The notes under the pieces: generated by a model | What the model saw: the letters and a program-made list of their open reading frames with translations, nothing else | Told to the model about the DNA's origin: nothing | The model's database searches: none | Assembly: GCA_030429445.1 (NCBI GenBank) | Contig: JAUIFG010000009.1 | Coordinates: 1 to 42,971, forward strand | Reading direction: 5' to 3' | From: a bacterium | GTDB lineage: Bacteria; Patescibacteriota; Saccharimonadia; Saccharimonadales; Saccharimonadaceae | Length of the DNA stretch: 42,971 bases | Program-made: the position numbers and the translations under genes | Part shown: piece by piece, positions 8,524 to 15,368 of the stretch | Layout of the letters: every line of letters starts with the position of its first letter | Numbering within the stretch: position 1 is the first letter of the stretch

Positions 8524-8564
8524 ATTACCATTTAAGCATATGGGCATTAATTAATTAATTAATG
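8516..8564. promoter_or_regulatory. Nested palindromes over the start of the pilin operon
   Basis: ATGCCCATAT (8516-8525) and ATATGGGCAT (8538-8547) form a perfect 10-bp inverted repeat around a 12-base spacer. It abuts a 20-bp AT-only core palindrome of TTAA units at 8545-8564. Together they cover the promoter and start region of the first pilin gene. They could be an operator or an RNA hairpin that hides the start codon. Confidence 0.5.
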
Positions 8565-8588
8565 AAAAGTTGAACCAAATAGTGACTT

Positions 8589-9305
8589 CTACTTCATGGT
8601 CTCGAGTAGATAAAATCGTTCGTGATTACCTTTGCTGCCCGCAACATCGCTGTCTCGTTTATCGACAATAACAAATAGTGATTTTACCCACGTCTCAAAA
8701 TCTCGTAGTATTTGGCGACGGATTGAGTCGTTTTTAATTATTCCCTTGTGCATTTGATCACTATTGGCTTCAAACTGCGGCTTAACCATGGCAATTATCT
8801 GAGCACCTGGTGCGAGTGTGGCAACTGACGGAAAAATCTCGCGTAAGCTGACGAAGCTCACATCGATAACGACAATATCTATCTTTTTCTTGGTTGAAAA
8901 ATAACGAATATCGGTTTTTTCATGTAGCTCAATCCGGTCGTTACTACGCAAACTAGGGTGAAGCTGATTCGTACCAACATCAACAGCAATTACTTTAGAC
9001 GCTCTGTGCTGCAACGCATAATCAGTAAATCCACCAGTACTACTCCCGACATCTAGAACAGTTTTGTATGCAAAATCAACATTCAACAACTGTGCAACAC
9101 TGGAAAGTTTGAGCCCCGCACGACTGACATACCTCTCACGAGTGATAAGTTTGACATTACTCGCGTCAGACACAAATAACTCTGACTTTTTTACGACTCG
9201 CCCATCGACAGAAACCTTCCCTAGACCAATCCAACTCTCAGCCTGTGAGCGTGAAGTCACCAAACCTCGCGTAACCAACAGTTGGTCAAGCCGGACCTTT
9301 GTCAT
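8589..9305 (-). CDS. tlyA: TlyA-family rRNA 2'-O-methyltransferase
   Basis: From ATG 9305 the product has 238 residues. An N-terminal S4 RNA-binding domain (1-60, RLDQLLVTRGL...GKVSVDG) is joined to an FtsJ-like Rossmann methyltransferase with SAM motif LDVGSSTGGF (84-93), AVDVGTNQLH, DVSFVSL and MVKPQFE. Characterised TlyA enzymes methylate ribose of C1409 in 16S and/or C1920 in 23S rRNA; some relatives are annotated as hemolysins. The frame extends upstream to 9362 but that part overlaps efp; ATG 9305 begins 1 base after the efp stop and gives the canonical start MTKVRLDQLL. Probably co-transcribed with efp. Confidence 0.93.
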   Translation of the reverse strand: MTKVRLDQLLVTRGLVTSRSQAESWIGLGKVSVDGRVVKKSELFVSDASNVKLITRERYVSRAGLKLSSVAQLLNVDFAYKTVLDVGSSTGGFTDYALQHRASKVIAVDVGTNQLHPSLRSNDRIELHEKTDIRYFSTKKKIDIVVIDVSFVSLREIFPSVATLAPGAQIIAMVKPQFEANSDQMHKGIIKNDSIRRQILRDFETWVKSLFVIVDKRDSDVAGSKGNHERFYLLETMK

Positions 9306-9306
9306 A

Positions 9307-9867
9307 TTATTTTTTCCGTTCGCGATATTCACCTGTTGCTGTATCAACAGAGATAACATCACCAGTCTTGATAAATGCCGGTACCTTTACAACCAACCCC
9401 GTTTCGACAGTTGCATCCTTTAGGACGTTGCTAGTTGTGTCACCTTTGACGACATCTTCGGTATACGTAACCTCTAGATACAAATTCTTTGGCAATTCAA
9501 CATTAATAACCGTTCCGTCAAAAAACTGCAGATTCAATTCGTCACCCTCTTTGAGGTATTGTGCAGCAGTATCTACCAGTTCAGCATCTAGCTGAAACTG
9601 TTCAAAACTAGATGGATCCATGAAATGAAAATCATTTGCATCTGAATACAAAAATTGCACAGGCTTGCTAGATACTTCGGCGCGCTCAATCTTGTCTTGA
9701 CCCTTAAAAGTCTTTGGTATAACGCTACCATCAATCAAATTCTTTAATCGAACGTTCACGATGCTACCACCACGCCCCATCACCTTTTGACTATATTCAA
9801 TCACACGAAACGGCTTGCCATCAATCTGACAAACAGTGCCTTTTTTTAAATCGGTTGGCTGATACAT
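9307..9867 (-). CDS. efp: Translation elongation factor P
   Basis: A 186-residue three-domain EF-P that relieves ribosome stalling at polyproline. KOW-like domain I is followed by two OB domains, ending DVISVDTATGEYRERKK as in the family. The domain I loop tip reads KVMGRGGS, so the usual modified lysine is replaced by arginine (R32) and the preceding proline by methionine. Known Arg32-type EF-Ps are rhamnosylated by EarP; whether this one is modified cannot be told. AGGAG lies 10 bases before ATG. The window contains polyproline proteins (the vWA protein, the DHH-like protein, the 38459 membrane protein) that would need EF-P. Confidence 0.97.
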   Translation of the reverse strand: MYQPTDLKKGTVCQIDGKPFRVIEYSQKVMGRGGSIVNVRLKNLIDGSVIPKTFKGQDKIERAEVSSKPVQFLYSDANDFHFMDPSSFEQFQLDAELVDTAAQYLKEGDELNLQFFDGTVINVELPKNLYLEVTYTEDVVKGDTTSNVLKDATVETGLVVKVPAFIKTGDVISVDTATGEYRERKK

Positions 9868-9879
9868 TTGAATTAGTCT

Positions 9880-10304
9880 CCTAGTCTACTAGTGATTAGT
9901 CCACTAGTTTTAACGTCGATATAAATTTATTTAACATTTTATGTATTTCCACAGATTCAGTATACAACTGATCATGTCTTGCGTTTGTCATGAGCCCCAG
10001 ATCTTTTGCTATTAGAACCTGCGCCTGCAACTCTGACAATGAGCCCCTAGCTACAACAAGGAAATACTTGAAATCTTTTTTGGTATCCCTGCCGAATCCT
10101 TCGGCAATATTTGAGGGTATGGATACCGCAGCCCTACGCATTTGATCTGCCAATCCGAACTGTTCGGATTGAGGAAATGCCTGGGTCATCCGGTATATCT
10201 CCAGAGTTAATTGATGACTCCTTTGCCAAATAACAAGTTCGTGAAAGTCTTTTGCCATACCTTCGCCAGCCTTACTAAATCCTAGCGCGCTAGGGCACTA
10301 ATCA
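9880..10304. repeat. Short repeats bracketing the S23-type gene
   Basis: CCTAG-N4-CTAG occurs directly at 9880-9892 and 10281-10293; the right copy is a perfect 14-bp palindrome (10281-10294). Beside them TGATTAGT (9893-9900) and ACTAATCA (10297-10304) form an 8-bp inverted pair. The repeats frame the S23-type gene and are unlike anything else nearby. They may mark an insertion or form RNA stems. Confidence 0.5.
9896..10258 (-). CDS. Four-helix-bundle protein of the S23 / 23S rRNA intervening-sequence family
   Basis: A 120-residue protein with the family hallmarks: FHELVIWQRSHQL at the start, LADQMRRAAVSIPSNIAEGFGR in the middle, then KYFLVVARGSLSELQAQ. This family was first found encoded inside intervening sequences of 23S rRNA and also stands alone in many genomes; its biochemical role is not established. 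It forms homopentameric helical bundles in solved structures. Here it sits between rpsR and efp in a translation operon, where bL9 is often found in other bacteria. No strong ribosome site is visible. Short repeats bracket the gene, suggesting a possible insertion. Confidence 0.9.
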   Translation of the reverse strand: MAKDFHELVIWQRSHQLTLEIYRMTQAFPQSEQFGLADQMRRAAVSIPSNIAEGFGRDTKKDFKYFLVVARGSLSELQAQVLIAKDLGLMTNARHDQLYTESVEIHKMLNKFISTLKLVD

Positions 10305-10499
10305 TCCCTGTACAACAAATGGTAGCAATGCAAGGTGTCGTGCGCGTTTAATAGCGACGGCCAATTGACGTTGCTGTTTTGCAGGCAAACCAGTCTTGCT
10401 CATTGGTTCAATTTGACCGTATACATTGATATAACGTAACAATGTCTTTGGGTCTTTGTAATCAAAATAGGCCGGTGCGTCTTTTTTAAATCTTTTCAT
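10302..10499 (-). CDS. rpsR: Ribosomal protein bS18
   Basis: A 65-residue S18, a little shorter than the usual 75-79. Family motifs: [21 protein letters not shown] and the C-terminal [22 protein letters not shown]. Binds 16S rRNA beside bS6. The start at 10499 ([12 protein letters not shown]) is fixed by AAGGAG six bases before it; a longer frame to 10562 has no support. It is in the classic rpsF-ssb-rpsR order, but a 136-base gap separates it from ssb. Confidence 0.96.
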   Translation of the reverse strand: MKRFKKDAPAYFDYKDPKTLLRYINVYGQIEPMSKTGLPAKQQRQLAVAIKRARHLALLPFVVQG

Positions 10500-10635
10500 A
10501 ATATTCTCCTTAAAATTGCTTAGGGTGCTTTCAGTACGAGGCAGAACTGAGGACTGCAGCAAGCTGTATGATTAAATACTGCGAGCGAAGCCCGGAAGTT
10601 CTAACGAAGTAATGAAGGTGCACTGAGTGATTTTA
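10500..10635 (-). other. Noncoding gap between ssb and rpsR
   Basis: 136 bases with no convincing frame. It holds the rpsR ribosome site (AAGGAG) and short complementary segments (for example CAGT...ACTG around 10523-10550), but no strong promoter or terminator. It could carry a processing or regulatory hairpin for rpsR; nothing firm is visible. Confidence 0.4.
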
Positions 10636-11082
10636 CTAAAATGGAATCTCACTGAGATCTATGGGTTTATCATCAATGTCTTCGATAACGACATCGTCAG
10701 ACTTTTTCTTGTTGTCAGATGGTTTTGACGGAGCAGTAGATGACGAACCACCACCATCACCGTTTGGACCGTCCAAAAACGTCACATCAGTCGCAACAAC
10801 TTCTACTTTGCTACGCTTTTTGCCGGTTTCTTTGTCGTCCCAGCTATCCTGGCGCAATCGTCCTTGTACGAGGCAACGGCGACCCTTGCTGAGATACTGC
10901 GCGACTAGTTCACCGAGTTTTTCCCAAGCTGTAATGTCGAAAAAATCGGCTTGGTCATCTTGTGTTTGGCGATCAACTGCCAAACTAAAGCTAACAACTG
11001 TTTTACCAGTAGAGGTTGAGCGTGTTTCTGGATCACGAGTCAAACGACCCATCAAAATCACTTGGTTTATACTTTTCGCCAT
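10636..11082 (-). CDS. ssb: Single-stranded DNA-binding protein
   Basis: A 148-residue SSB: OB-fold at 1-105 (INQVILMGRLTRDPETRST, FFDITAWEKLGELVAQYLSKG, VQGRLR), a gly/ser/lys-rich linker, and an acidic tip DDKPIDLSEIPF, the docking peptide for replication and repair partners (E. coli ends DDDIPF). It protects single-stranded DNA in replication, repair and recombination. A G-rich AAGGGGG site lies 9 bases before the start, and the gene begins 4 bases after the rpsF stop. Confidence 0.97.
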   Translation of the reverse strand: MAKSINQVILMGRLTRDPETRSTSTGKTVVSFSLAVDRQTQDDQADFFDITAWEKLGELVAQYLSKGRRCLVQGRLRQDSWDDKETGKKRSKVEVVATDVTFLDGPNGDGGGSSSTAPSKPSDNKKKSDDVVIEDIDDKPIDLSEIPF

Positions 11083-11086
11083 CTAC

Positions 11087-11455
11087 CTATTCCCCCTTTG
11101 TTTCTCGACTATCGTCGCCTTCTTCTGACCGATTTGCTCGCTTCTTATCTTCGGCGAGTAGTGCACGACCCTTTTCATCAACTGAAACCAACAAATAACG
11201 CAAAACTTCGTCCGTGATGTTCAACGTGTTATTGATCTTTAACGGTGCGTCAGCTGGTAATTTGACATCAAAGTACACATACACAGCAAAATCTTCTTTG
11301 TTGATGCGATATGCGAGCTTTTTCTTGCCCCAGTTATCTTCGCTAACGATTTCACCGCCAGCGTCCTTGATTATGCCCTTGACCTTGTCGAGGGGTTTAT
11401 CCAAATCTGCTTCCAGATCAGGATGAATCAGAACTGTTAGTTCATATTCTTTCAT
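11087..11455 (-). CDS. rpsF: Ribosomal protein bS6
   Basis: A 122-residue S6. It starts MKEYELTVLIHPD and contains DNWGKKKLAYRINKEDFAVYVYFDV and NITDEVLRYLLV, all typical. A charged C-terminal tail (about 100-122, rich in K, R, E, D) extends beyond the fold. It pairs with bS18 on the small-subunit platform. GGGAGG lies six bases before ATG. It has a consensus promoter and a structured ~70-base leader that may be the S6:S18 autoregulatory site. Confidence 0.97.
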   Translation of the reverse strand: MKEYELTVLIHPDLEADLDKPLDKVKGIIKDAGGEIVSEDNWGKKKLAYRINKEDFAVYVYFDVKLPADAPLKINNTLNITDEVLRYLLVSVDEKGRALLAEDKKRANRSEEGDDSRETKGE

Positions 11456-11467
11456 AGATTTCCTCCC

Positions 11468-11505
11468 TTGGAATCCATATTAATCCGTTATGGATGCCCT
11501 GCCAA
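11468..11505 (-). promoter_or_regulatory. Structured 5' leader of rpsF (candidate S6:S18 autoregulatory element)
   Basis: In the minus-strand leader, TTGG (11502-11505) pairs with CCAA (11468-11471) outside a perfect 7-bp stem, ATCCATA with TATGGAT (11473-11479 and 11489-11495). A 6-base asymmetric bulge (CAGGGC) sits between them and the Shine-Dalgarno follows directly. A known S6:S18 leader motif occurs upstream of rpsF in many bacteria; I have not matched its consensus base for base. Confidence 0.4.
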
Positions 11506-11532
11506 TTGCGGGGCTGAGTTAATAACACTATT

Positions 11533-11561
11533 ATTATAACCTACACCCCTGTAAAAGTCTA
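11533..11561 (-). promoter_or_regulatory. Promoter of the rpsF-ssb-rpsR operon
   Basis: Minus strand: TAGACT (-35), 17-base spacer, TATAAT (-10 at 11533-11538). It predicts a leader of about 70 bases that carries a hairpin and a strong ribosome site. Confidence 0.65.
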
Positions 11562-11568
11562 GTCTGAC

Positions 11569-11597
11569 TTGAGGTGATCAAACAAATTGTGTACAGT
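11569..11597 (+). promoter_or_regulatory. Promoter for leaderless hypothetical gene
   Basis: TTGAGG (-35), 17-base spacer, TACAGT (-10), ending 6 bases before ATG 11604. The frame itself extends back to a GTG at 11574, which overlaps the -35 and cannot be in this transcript. Confidence 0.5.
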
Positions 11598-11603
11598 AAT
11601 CAC

Positions 11604-12047
11604 ATGGCAGTACCTGATCAAGTACCAGAAACAGAAGGTGGACCATCAGCCGAGGCGTTAAAACGCCAATACGCCTATGAACAATTACCGACAGCTCTTT
11701 GGCTTGCTACTGAACGACTCAACGCATTCCTAGAGACTGTTCCGTCAGATAATGTGATCAAGTACATTCATACGGCACGTACAAAAATTACCAATGATGA
11801 CCATACACCCGAAATTACATACTATTCCCTCTGGACCGATTTTGCTGATATGAGACTCACGAGTAACGGTGAGTTACTCTGTAGTGATGATTACGAAGAA
11901 AAGTATAGCGATGCAAAAAATGGGGTCGATAAATCACAAGTCATCTCATTGCAAGAAATTTCTAACGATAAAGAAACCTACAATGTATATCGTATCGATT
12001 CACTTGTGACATCACTATCAAAGTTTCTTGCCTCGAAAAAAATCTAA
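11604..12047 (+). CDS. Hypothetical protein, 147 residues
   Basis: I do not recognise the family. From ATG 11604 the protein starts MAVPDQVPETEGG, followed by a helical stretch (ALKRQYAYEQLPTALWLATERLNAFLETV) and alternating acidic segments such as YSLWTDFADMRLTSNGELLCSDDYEEKY. There is no signal peptide or membrane helix, so it is likely cytoplasmic. The C-terminus ends SLVTSLSKFLASKKI. It is divergent from rpsF and convergent with the dehydrogenase. The start is chosen from the -10 position; no ribosome site is present. Confidence 0.7.
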   Translation: MAVPDQVPETEGGPSAEALKRQYAYEQLPTALWLATERLNAFLETVPSDNVIKYIHTARTKITNDDHTPEITYYSLWTDFADMRLTSNGELLCSDDYEEKYSDAKNGVDKSQVISLQEISNDKETYNVYRIDSLVTSLSKFLASKKI

Positions 12048-12055
12048 TAAAAATA

Positions 12056-12103
12056 GCCCATCGAGAAAGTATTCGGTAAACCGATTCGTCTTTCTCGATG
12101 AGC
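12056..12103 (-). terminator. Intrinsic terminator for the SDR gene
   Basis: A 14-bp stem (CATCGAGAAAG with CTTTCTCGATG at its core) with a 20-base loop. On the minus strand it is followed by TATTTTTATT, a U-rich tract. The outer pair includes a G-U wobble only in the minus-strand RNA, which supports that direction. The loop itself contains TCGGT/ACCGA, a smaller stem. Confidence 0.7.
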
Positions 12104-12125
12104 CTGCCCAAGCTTCGTTCATGTA

Positions 12126-12974
12126 CTACTGGATGTTTTCATAATCCTGACGGGCCATGTCGGCCACTGATTGCACTTTGCGGTGCATCATGCGTGCAAC
12201 CCAACCAACAACTGCCGGAAAATATCGCGCAAACACTGAATAGCGAGGCACGCTGGTATACAAACGTTTGTATTTGACCGCGTGTAACATACCATTGACG
12301 GCATTTTGAGGATCACGTTCCTTGTGCCCATACTTCAGTAGAGGATTCAGCTTCATTAAAAGCCGAGGAAGAATCTTTTTGAAATTATCTTCCATGGGGC
12401 TTGCATGCTCGGATAGCAACAATACTCCGCAACGTGCACCCGTGTTCTTCAGCTCGAGGTTACAAGATTCGGCCAACTTAATAGCGTGTGCTTTGGAAGC
12501 ATTGTACGCCATCATAAGGAACAAGGGTACGATACCCCCGTTTGATGCGTTGACCAAACCAAACTTTCCAGCGTCTTTGATATGAGGCATGCAAGCACGG
12601 ATAGTATTGTACACACCAACTTCATTGACTGCTCGAATTTGTTCATAACGCACAGGATCGTTCTCGAACGTCGTGATGTTTGCCACACCGGCATTGGCAA
12701 TAAAGATGTCTATGCCACCCATCACATGAACGGCCGTCTCTGCAGCTGCTTGCATCTCTACAAGTTTTGTTACATCGGCAACAAAACTAAAAGCATCCAG
12801 TTGTTTAGCAACCTCGCGGACATTTGGTTTTATGTCAACAAGAAACAATACAGCACCTTCAGCGGCCAATGCACTGGCAAATCGTTCACCAAGCGTACGA
12901 TTATCAGGACTGTCGGCCGAACCGGCACCCGTCAAAAAAATCCGCTTACCTTGAAGCGATTGTTTGCGAACCAT
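12126..12974 (-). CDS. Short-chain dehydrogenase/reductase (SDR)
   Basis: A 282-residue SDR with a Rossmann nucleotide-binding start (TGAGSADSPDNRTLG, 15-29, a stretched form of TGxxxGxG), an acidic residue after beta-2 (VDIKP) suggesting NAD preference, DVT (67-69), NAG (94-96), catalytic Ser144, and Tyr157-x-x-x-Lys161 (YNASK). It should reduce or oxidise a carbonyl/alcohol on an unknown substrate. The C-terminal ~60 residues (YTSVPRYSVFARYFPAVVGWVARMM) look amphipathic or membrane-associated, as in some lipid-modifying SDRs. GAGGTG precedes ATG by 5 bases. A terminator follows. Confidence 0.9.
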   Translation of the reverse strand: MVRKQSLQGKRIFLTGAGSADSPDNRTLGERFASALAAEGAVLFLVDIKPNVREVAKQLDAFSFVADVTKLVEMQAAAETAVHVMGGIDIFIANAGVANITTFENDPVRYEQIRAVNEVGVYNTIRACMPHIKDAGKFGLVNASNGGIVPLFLMMAYNASKAHAIKLAESCNLELKNTGARCGVLLLSEHASPMEDNFKKILPRLLMKLNPLLKYGHKERDPQNAVNGMLHAVKYKRLYTSVPRYSVFARYFPAVVGWVARMMHRKVQSVADMARQDYENIQ

Positions 12975-13085
12975 GTCGCACCTCTTTCCGTGTAAGTATC
13001 AACAAACGAAACTCTTAATGAACTCCCAGGAGTCCCACCAGTCTGAGTTACATTTATTACACTCTAAAAATAATGAAAAGTCAAT

Positions 13086-15296
13086 TTATACTTCGTCGTC
13101 TTCAGCTTCACTAGCATCCAGTTGATCCAGACTAGTCACCAAAACATCACGAGGCTTGCTATTACCACTCGCCTGACCGACGATACCCTGCTCTTCCATG
13201 GTATCGATATAACGCGCTGCCTTTGCATAGCCTATTCCCAAACGTCGCTGCAACAAACTAGCGCTTGCCTTGCCGCTATCGACAACAATGCGAAGTGCCT
13301 CCTGGTAGGTTGGATCCCCGCTAGTATCTGTTGCAAAGTCCATCACAACTCCACCCTTGCCATTCAATTGAACTGGCTGGCTAATAATCTCATCGTTGTA
13401 TTGCGGTGCAGACTGGAGGCGTAAATGATTGTTAATCTTTGCAACTTCGTCATCGGTTACCCAAGCACCCTGCAAACGTTGCGGCTTGCTCATGCTCGGG
13501 GTTAATATCAACATCTCACCTTTACCAAGCAATTTTTCTGCCCCAGCTTGGTCTAAAATAGTACGGCTATCAACCTGGCTTGCCACCGTAAATGCTATAC
13601 GCGCAGGAACATTTGCTTTGATTAAACCAGTGATAATATCAACAGATGGACGTTGTGTTGCGAGCACCAGATGAATACCAACGGCACGTGCTTTTTGCGC
13701 CAAACGTACAACGAGTGCCTCGACATCACGAGCGGCAACCATCATCAGGTCGGCCAGCTCATCAATCACAATAACAATATACGGCATCGCTCCCTCTTCG
13801 TGCTGTTGCATGTTGCCCTCATCGTCTTTGATAGAAATCTTGCCCTTGCTGGATTGCATTTTCTTATTATAGCTGCGAATGTCCCGTACTTTTTCGGCAG
13901 CAAGCAATTTATAGCGACGCTCCATTTCATTGACAGACCATTTCAGCGCACTAATTGTTTTTTCTGGTTCCGTAATAACAGGTGTTAACAAATGTGGAAT
14001 ATCTTCGTATGGTGCCATCTCGACTTGCTTTGGATCGACGAGGATCAACTTCATTTCGCTTGGACTGTTGTGATATAGCAAGCTCGTTAAAAGAGTGTTG
14101 ATCATAACTGACTTACCACTACCCGTTTGACCAGCAATCAACAAGTGAGGCATTTCGTTCAGTTCCCCGATGACCGCCTCTCCAGATATGTCACGTCCAA
14201 TTGCAAACGATAGTGGCTGAGTCGCTTTTTCCCATTGATTAGATGTTAGGATACCGTGCAACCGAACATCAGCTGCACGAAGATTTGGCACTTCGATACC
14301 AACGGCTTTTTTACCAGGAATTGGCGCCTCGATACGCAACGACTGTGCCGCCAAATTGAGCGCAATGTTTGTCTCAAGCGCAGTAATACGCGTTAGCTTA
14401 ACGCCACTTGGCGGTTTGAGTGTATACTGCGTAACCTTTGGTCCAATATTTGCACCCTCCATCTCGGCATCAATACTAAACTCACTCAGTGTGTCCTTGA
14501 TGATTTGTGCATTTTGCTGAACATCACCCGCATCAGCTGGCGCTTGCTTTTTTTGCAACAAATCGAGGCTTGGTGCCTTCCAATTTGGATCACTGATCGA
14601 AACAAGGGCTGTCTGCTCTTCCGCTGCCCTGTCTTGTTTCACACTGTTGCGAAGTGTTGAGCGAGCCGATGAGTCATTCGTTGTTTCAACGCCTGCATTC
14701 ATCTTGAATTCCGCCATTTCTTTTTTACCATTACTCTCGGAGGCACGTTTCATTATTTCGACATTACTATCATCAAACTCCTCAGTTTGTACGATATGCC
14801 ATAGTTTTTGTATCAATACTATTGGTGATACACGAACAACAAATAGAACCGTCACAAGAACCAGCAGGATATATACAAACACTGCAATGGGGCTTTCAAC
14901 CAATGCCAAGACTAGCTCGTTTAGATTTTGACCGACCCAACCGCCATTAGTAGCACCAAAGATGAGACCAACAAGTCCGGCAAGCCAAAGCAATAAGAGT
15001 CCCGTTGCAACCTTCATTATCAGTGGCAATTTGTTCTGTTCGGCGCGAAAAATCTCAACAGCAACATACACAAATAGGAACGGTACGACATAGACAGCAT
15101 ACCCGATAGATGCGAGGGTGGCGTCCTGAATCCACTCTAAAACTGGACCGCCGACACCAAACCAGGCAACAATAAGTAAAATCGAGACAGCTATAAGCCC
15201 AAGGGCTATAACCTGCTGCCAAAATCCAGCCGGCAAAACGTGTGACGGATTATTTTGTACGGCCCTCTTTTTTGTTTTTCGTCTGCGCTTAGCCAT
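13086..15296 (-). CDS. ftsK: FtsK/SpoIIIE DNA translocase
   Basis: A 736-residue protein. Four membrane helices lie at about 24-46, 62-83, 95-116 and 130-157. A short charged linker (170-250) precedes the alpha/beta motor, with Walker A GQTGSGKS (389-396) and Walker B VIVIDELADLM (about 505-515). A winged-helix gamma domain is near 665-725 (LLQRRLGIGYAKAARYIDTMEEQGIVG), which reads KOPS-like sites in characterised FtsKs. It moves chromosome ends through the division septum. The linker is far shorter than in E. coli. No Shine-Dalgarno is visible; a TATAAT ends 8 bases before ATG and a second promoter lies further up. Confidence 0.97.
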   Translation of the reverse strand: MAKRRRKTKKRAVQNNPSHVLPAGFWQQVIALGLIAVSILLIVAWFGVGGPVLEWIQDATLASIGYAVYVVPFLFVYVAVEIFRAEQNKLPLIMKVATGLLLLWLAGLVGLIFGATNGGWVGQNLNELVLALVESPIAVFVYILLVLVTVLFVVRVSPIVLIQKLWHIVQTEEFDDSNVEIMKRASESNGKKEMAEFKMNAGVETTNDSSARSTLRNSVKQDRAAEEQTALVSISDPNWKAPSLDLLQKKQAPADAGDVQQNAQIIKDTLSEFSIDAEMEGANIGPKVTQYTLKPPSGVKLTRITALETNIALNLAAQSLRIEAPIPGKKAVGIEVPNLRAADVRLHGILTSNQWEKATQPLSFAIGRDISGEAVIGELNEMPHLLIAGQTGSGKSVMINTLLTSLLYHNSPSEMKLILVDPKQVEMAPYEDIPHLLTPVITEPEKTISALKWSVNEMERRYKLLAAEKVRDIRSYNKKMQSSKGKISIKDDEGNMQQHEEGAMPYIVIVIDELADLMMVAARDVEALVVRLAQKARAVGIHLVLATQRPSVDIITGLIKANVPARIAFTVASQVDSRTILDQAGAEKLLGKGEMLILTPSMSKPQRLQGAWVTDDEVAKINNHLRLQSAPQYNDEIISQPVQLNGKGGVVMDFATDTSGDPTYQEALRIVVDSGKASASLLQRRLGIGYAKAARYIDTMEEQGIVGQASGNSKPRDVLVTSLDQLDASEAEDDEV

Positions 15297-15304
15297 TTGT
15301 TTAT

Positions 15305-15357
15305 ATTATACCCTGCTTTACTTCACTTATTATAGCAAAAATTACTACATTTTGCAA
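15305..15357 (-). promoter_or_regulatory. Tandem promoters of ftsK
   Basis: Minus strand: TTGCAA (15352-15357), 17-base spacer, TATAAT (15329-15334), giving a ~25-base leader without ribosome site. A second TATAAT (15305-15310) ends 8 bases before ATG 15296 and would give a leaderless mRNA. Confidence 0.6.
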
Positions 15358-15368
15358 GTCACTGACCG

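Noticed and set aside
10500-10635. S6:S18 leader between ssb and rpsR
   Set aside because: No compact stem with the expected bulge was found; the rpsF leader is a better candidate.
11574-11603. GTG start for the 11604 hypothetical gene
   Set aside because: The GTG overlaps the predicted -35 box; ATG 11604 lies 6 bases after the -10.
13022-13050. Small inverted repeat (ACTCC/GGAGT) upstream of the SDR gene as a terminator of FtsK read-through
   Set aside because: Transcription of ftsK runs away from it, the stem is only 5-6 bp with a 2-base loop, and no T tract follows.
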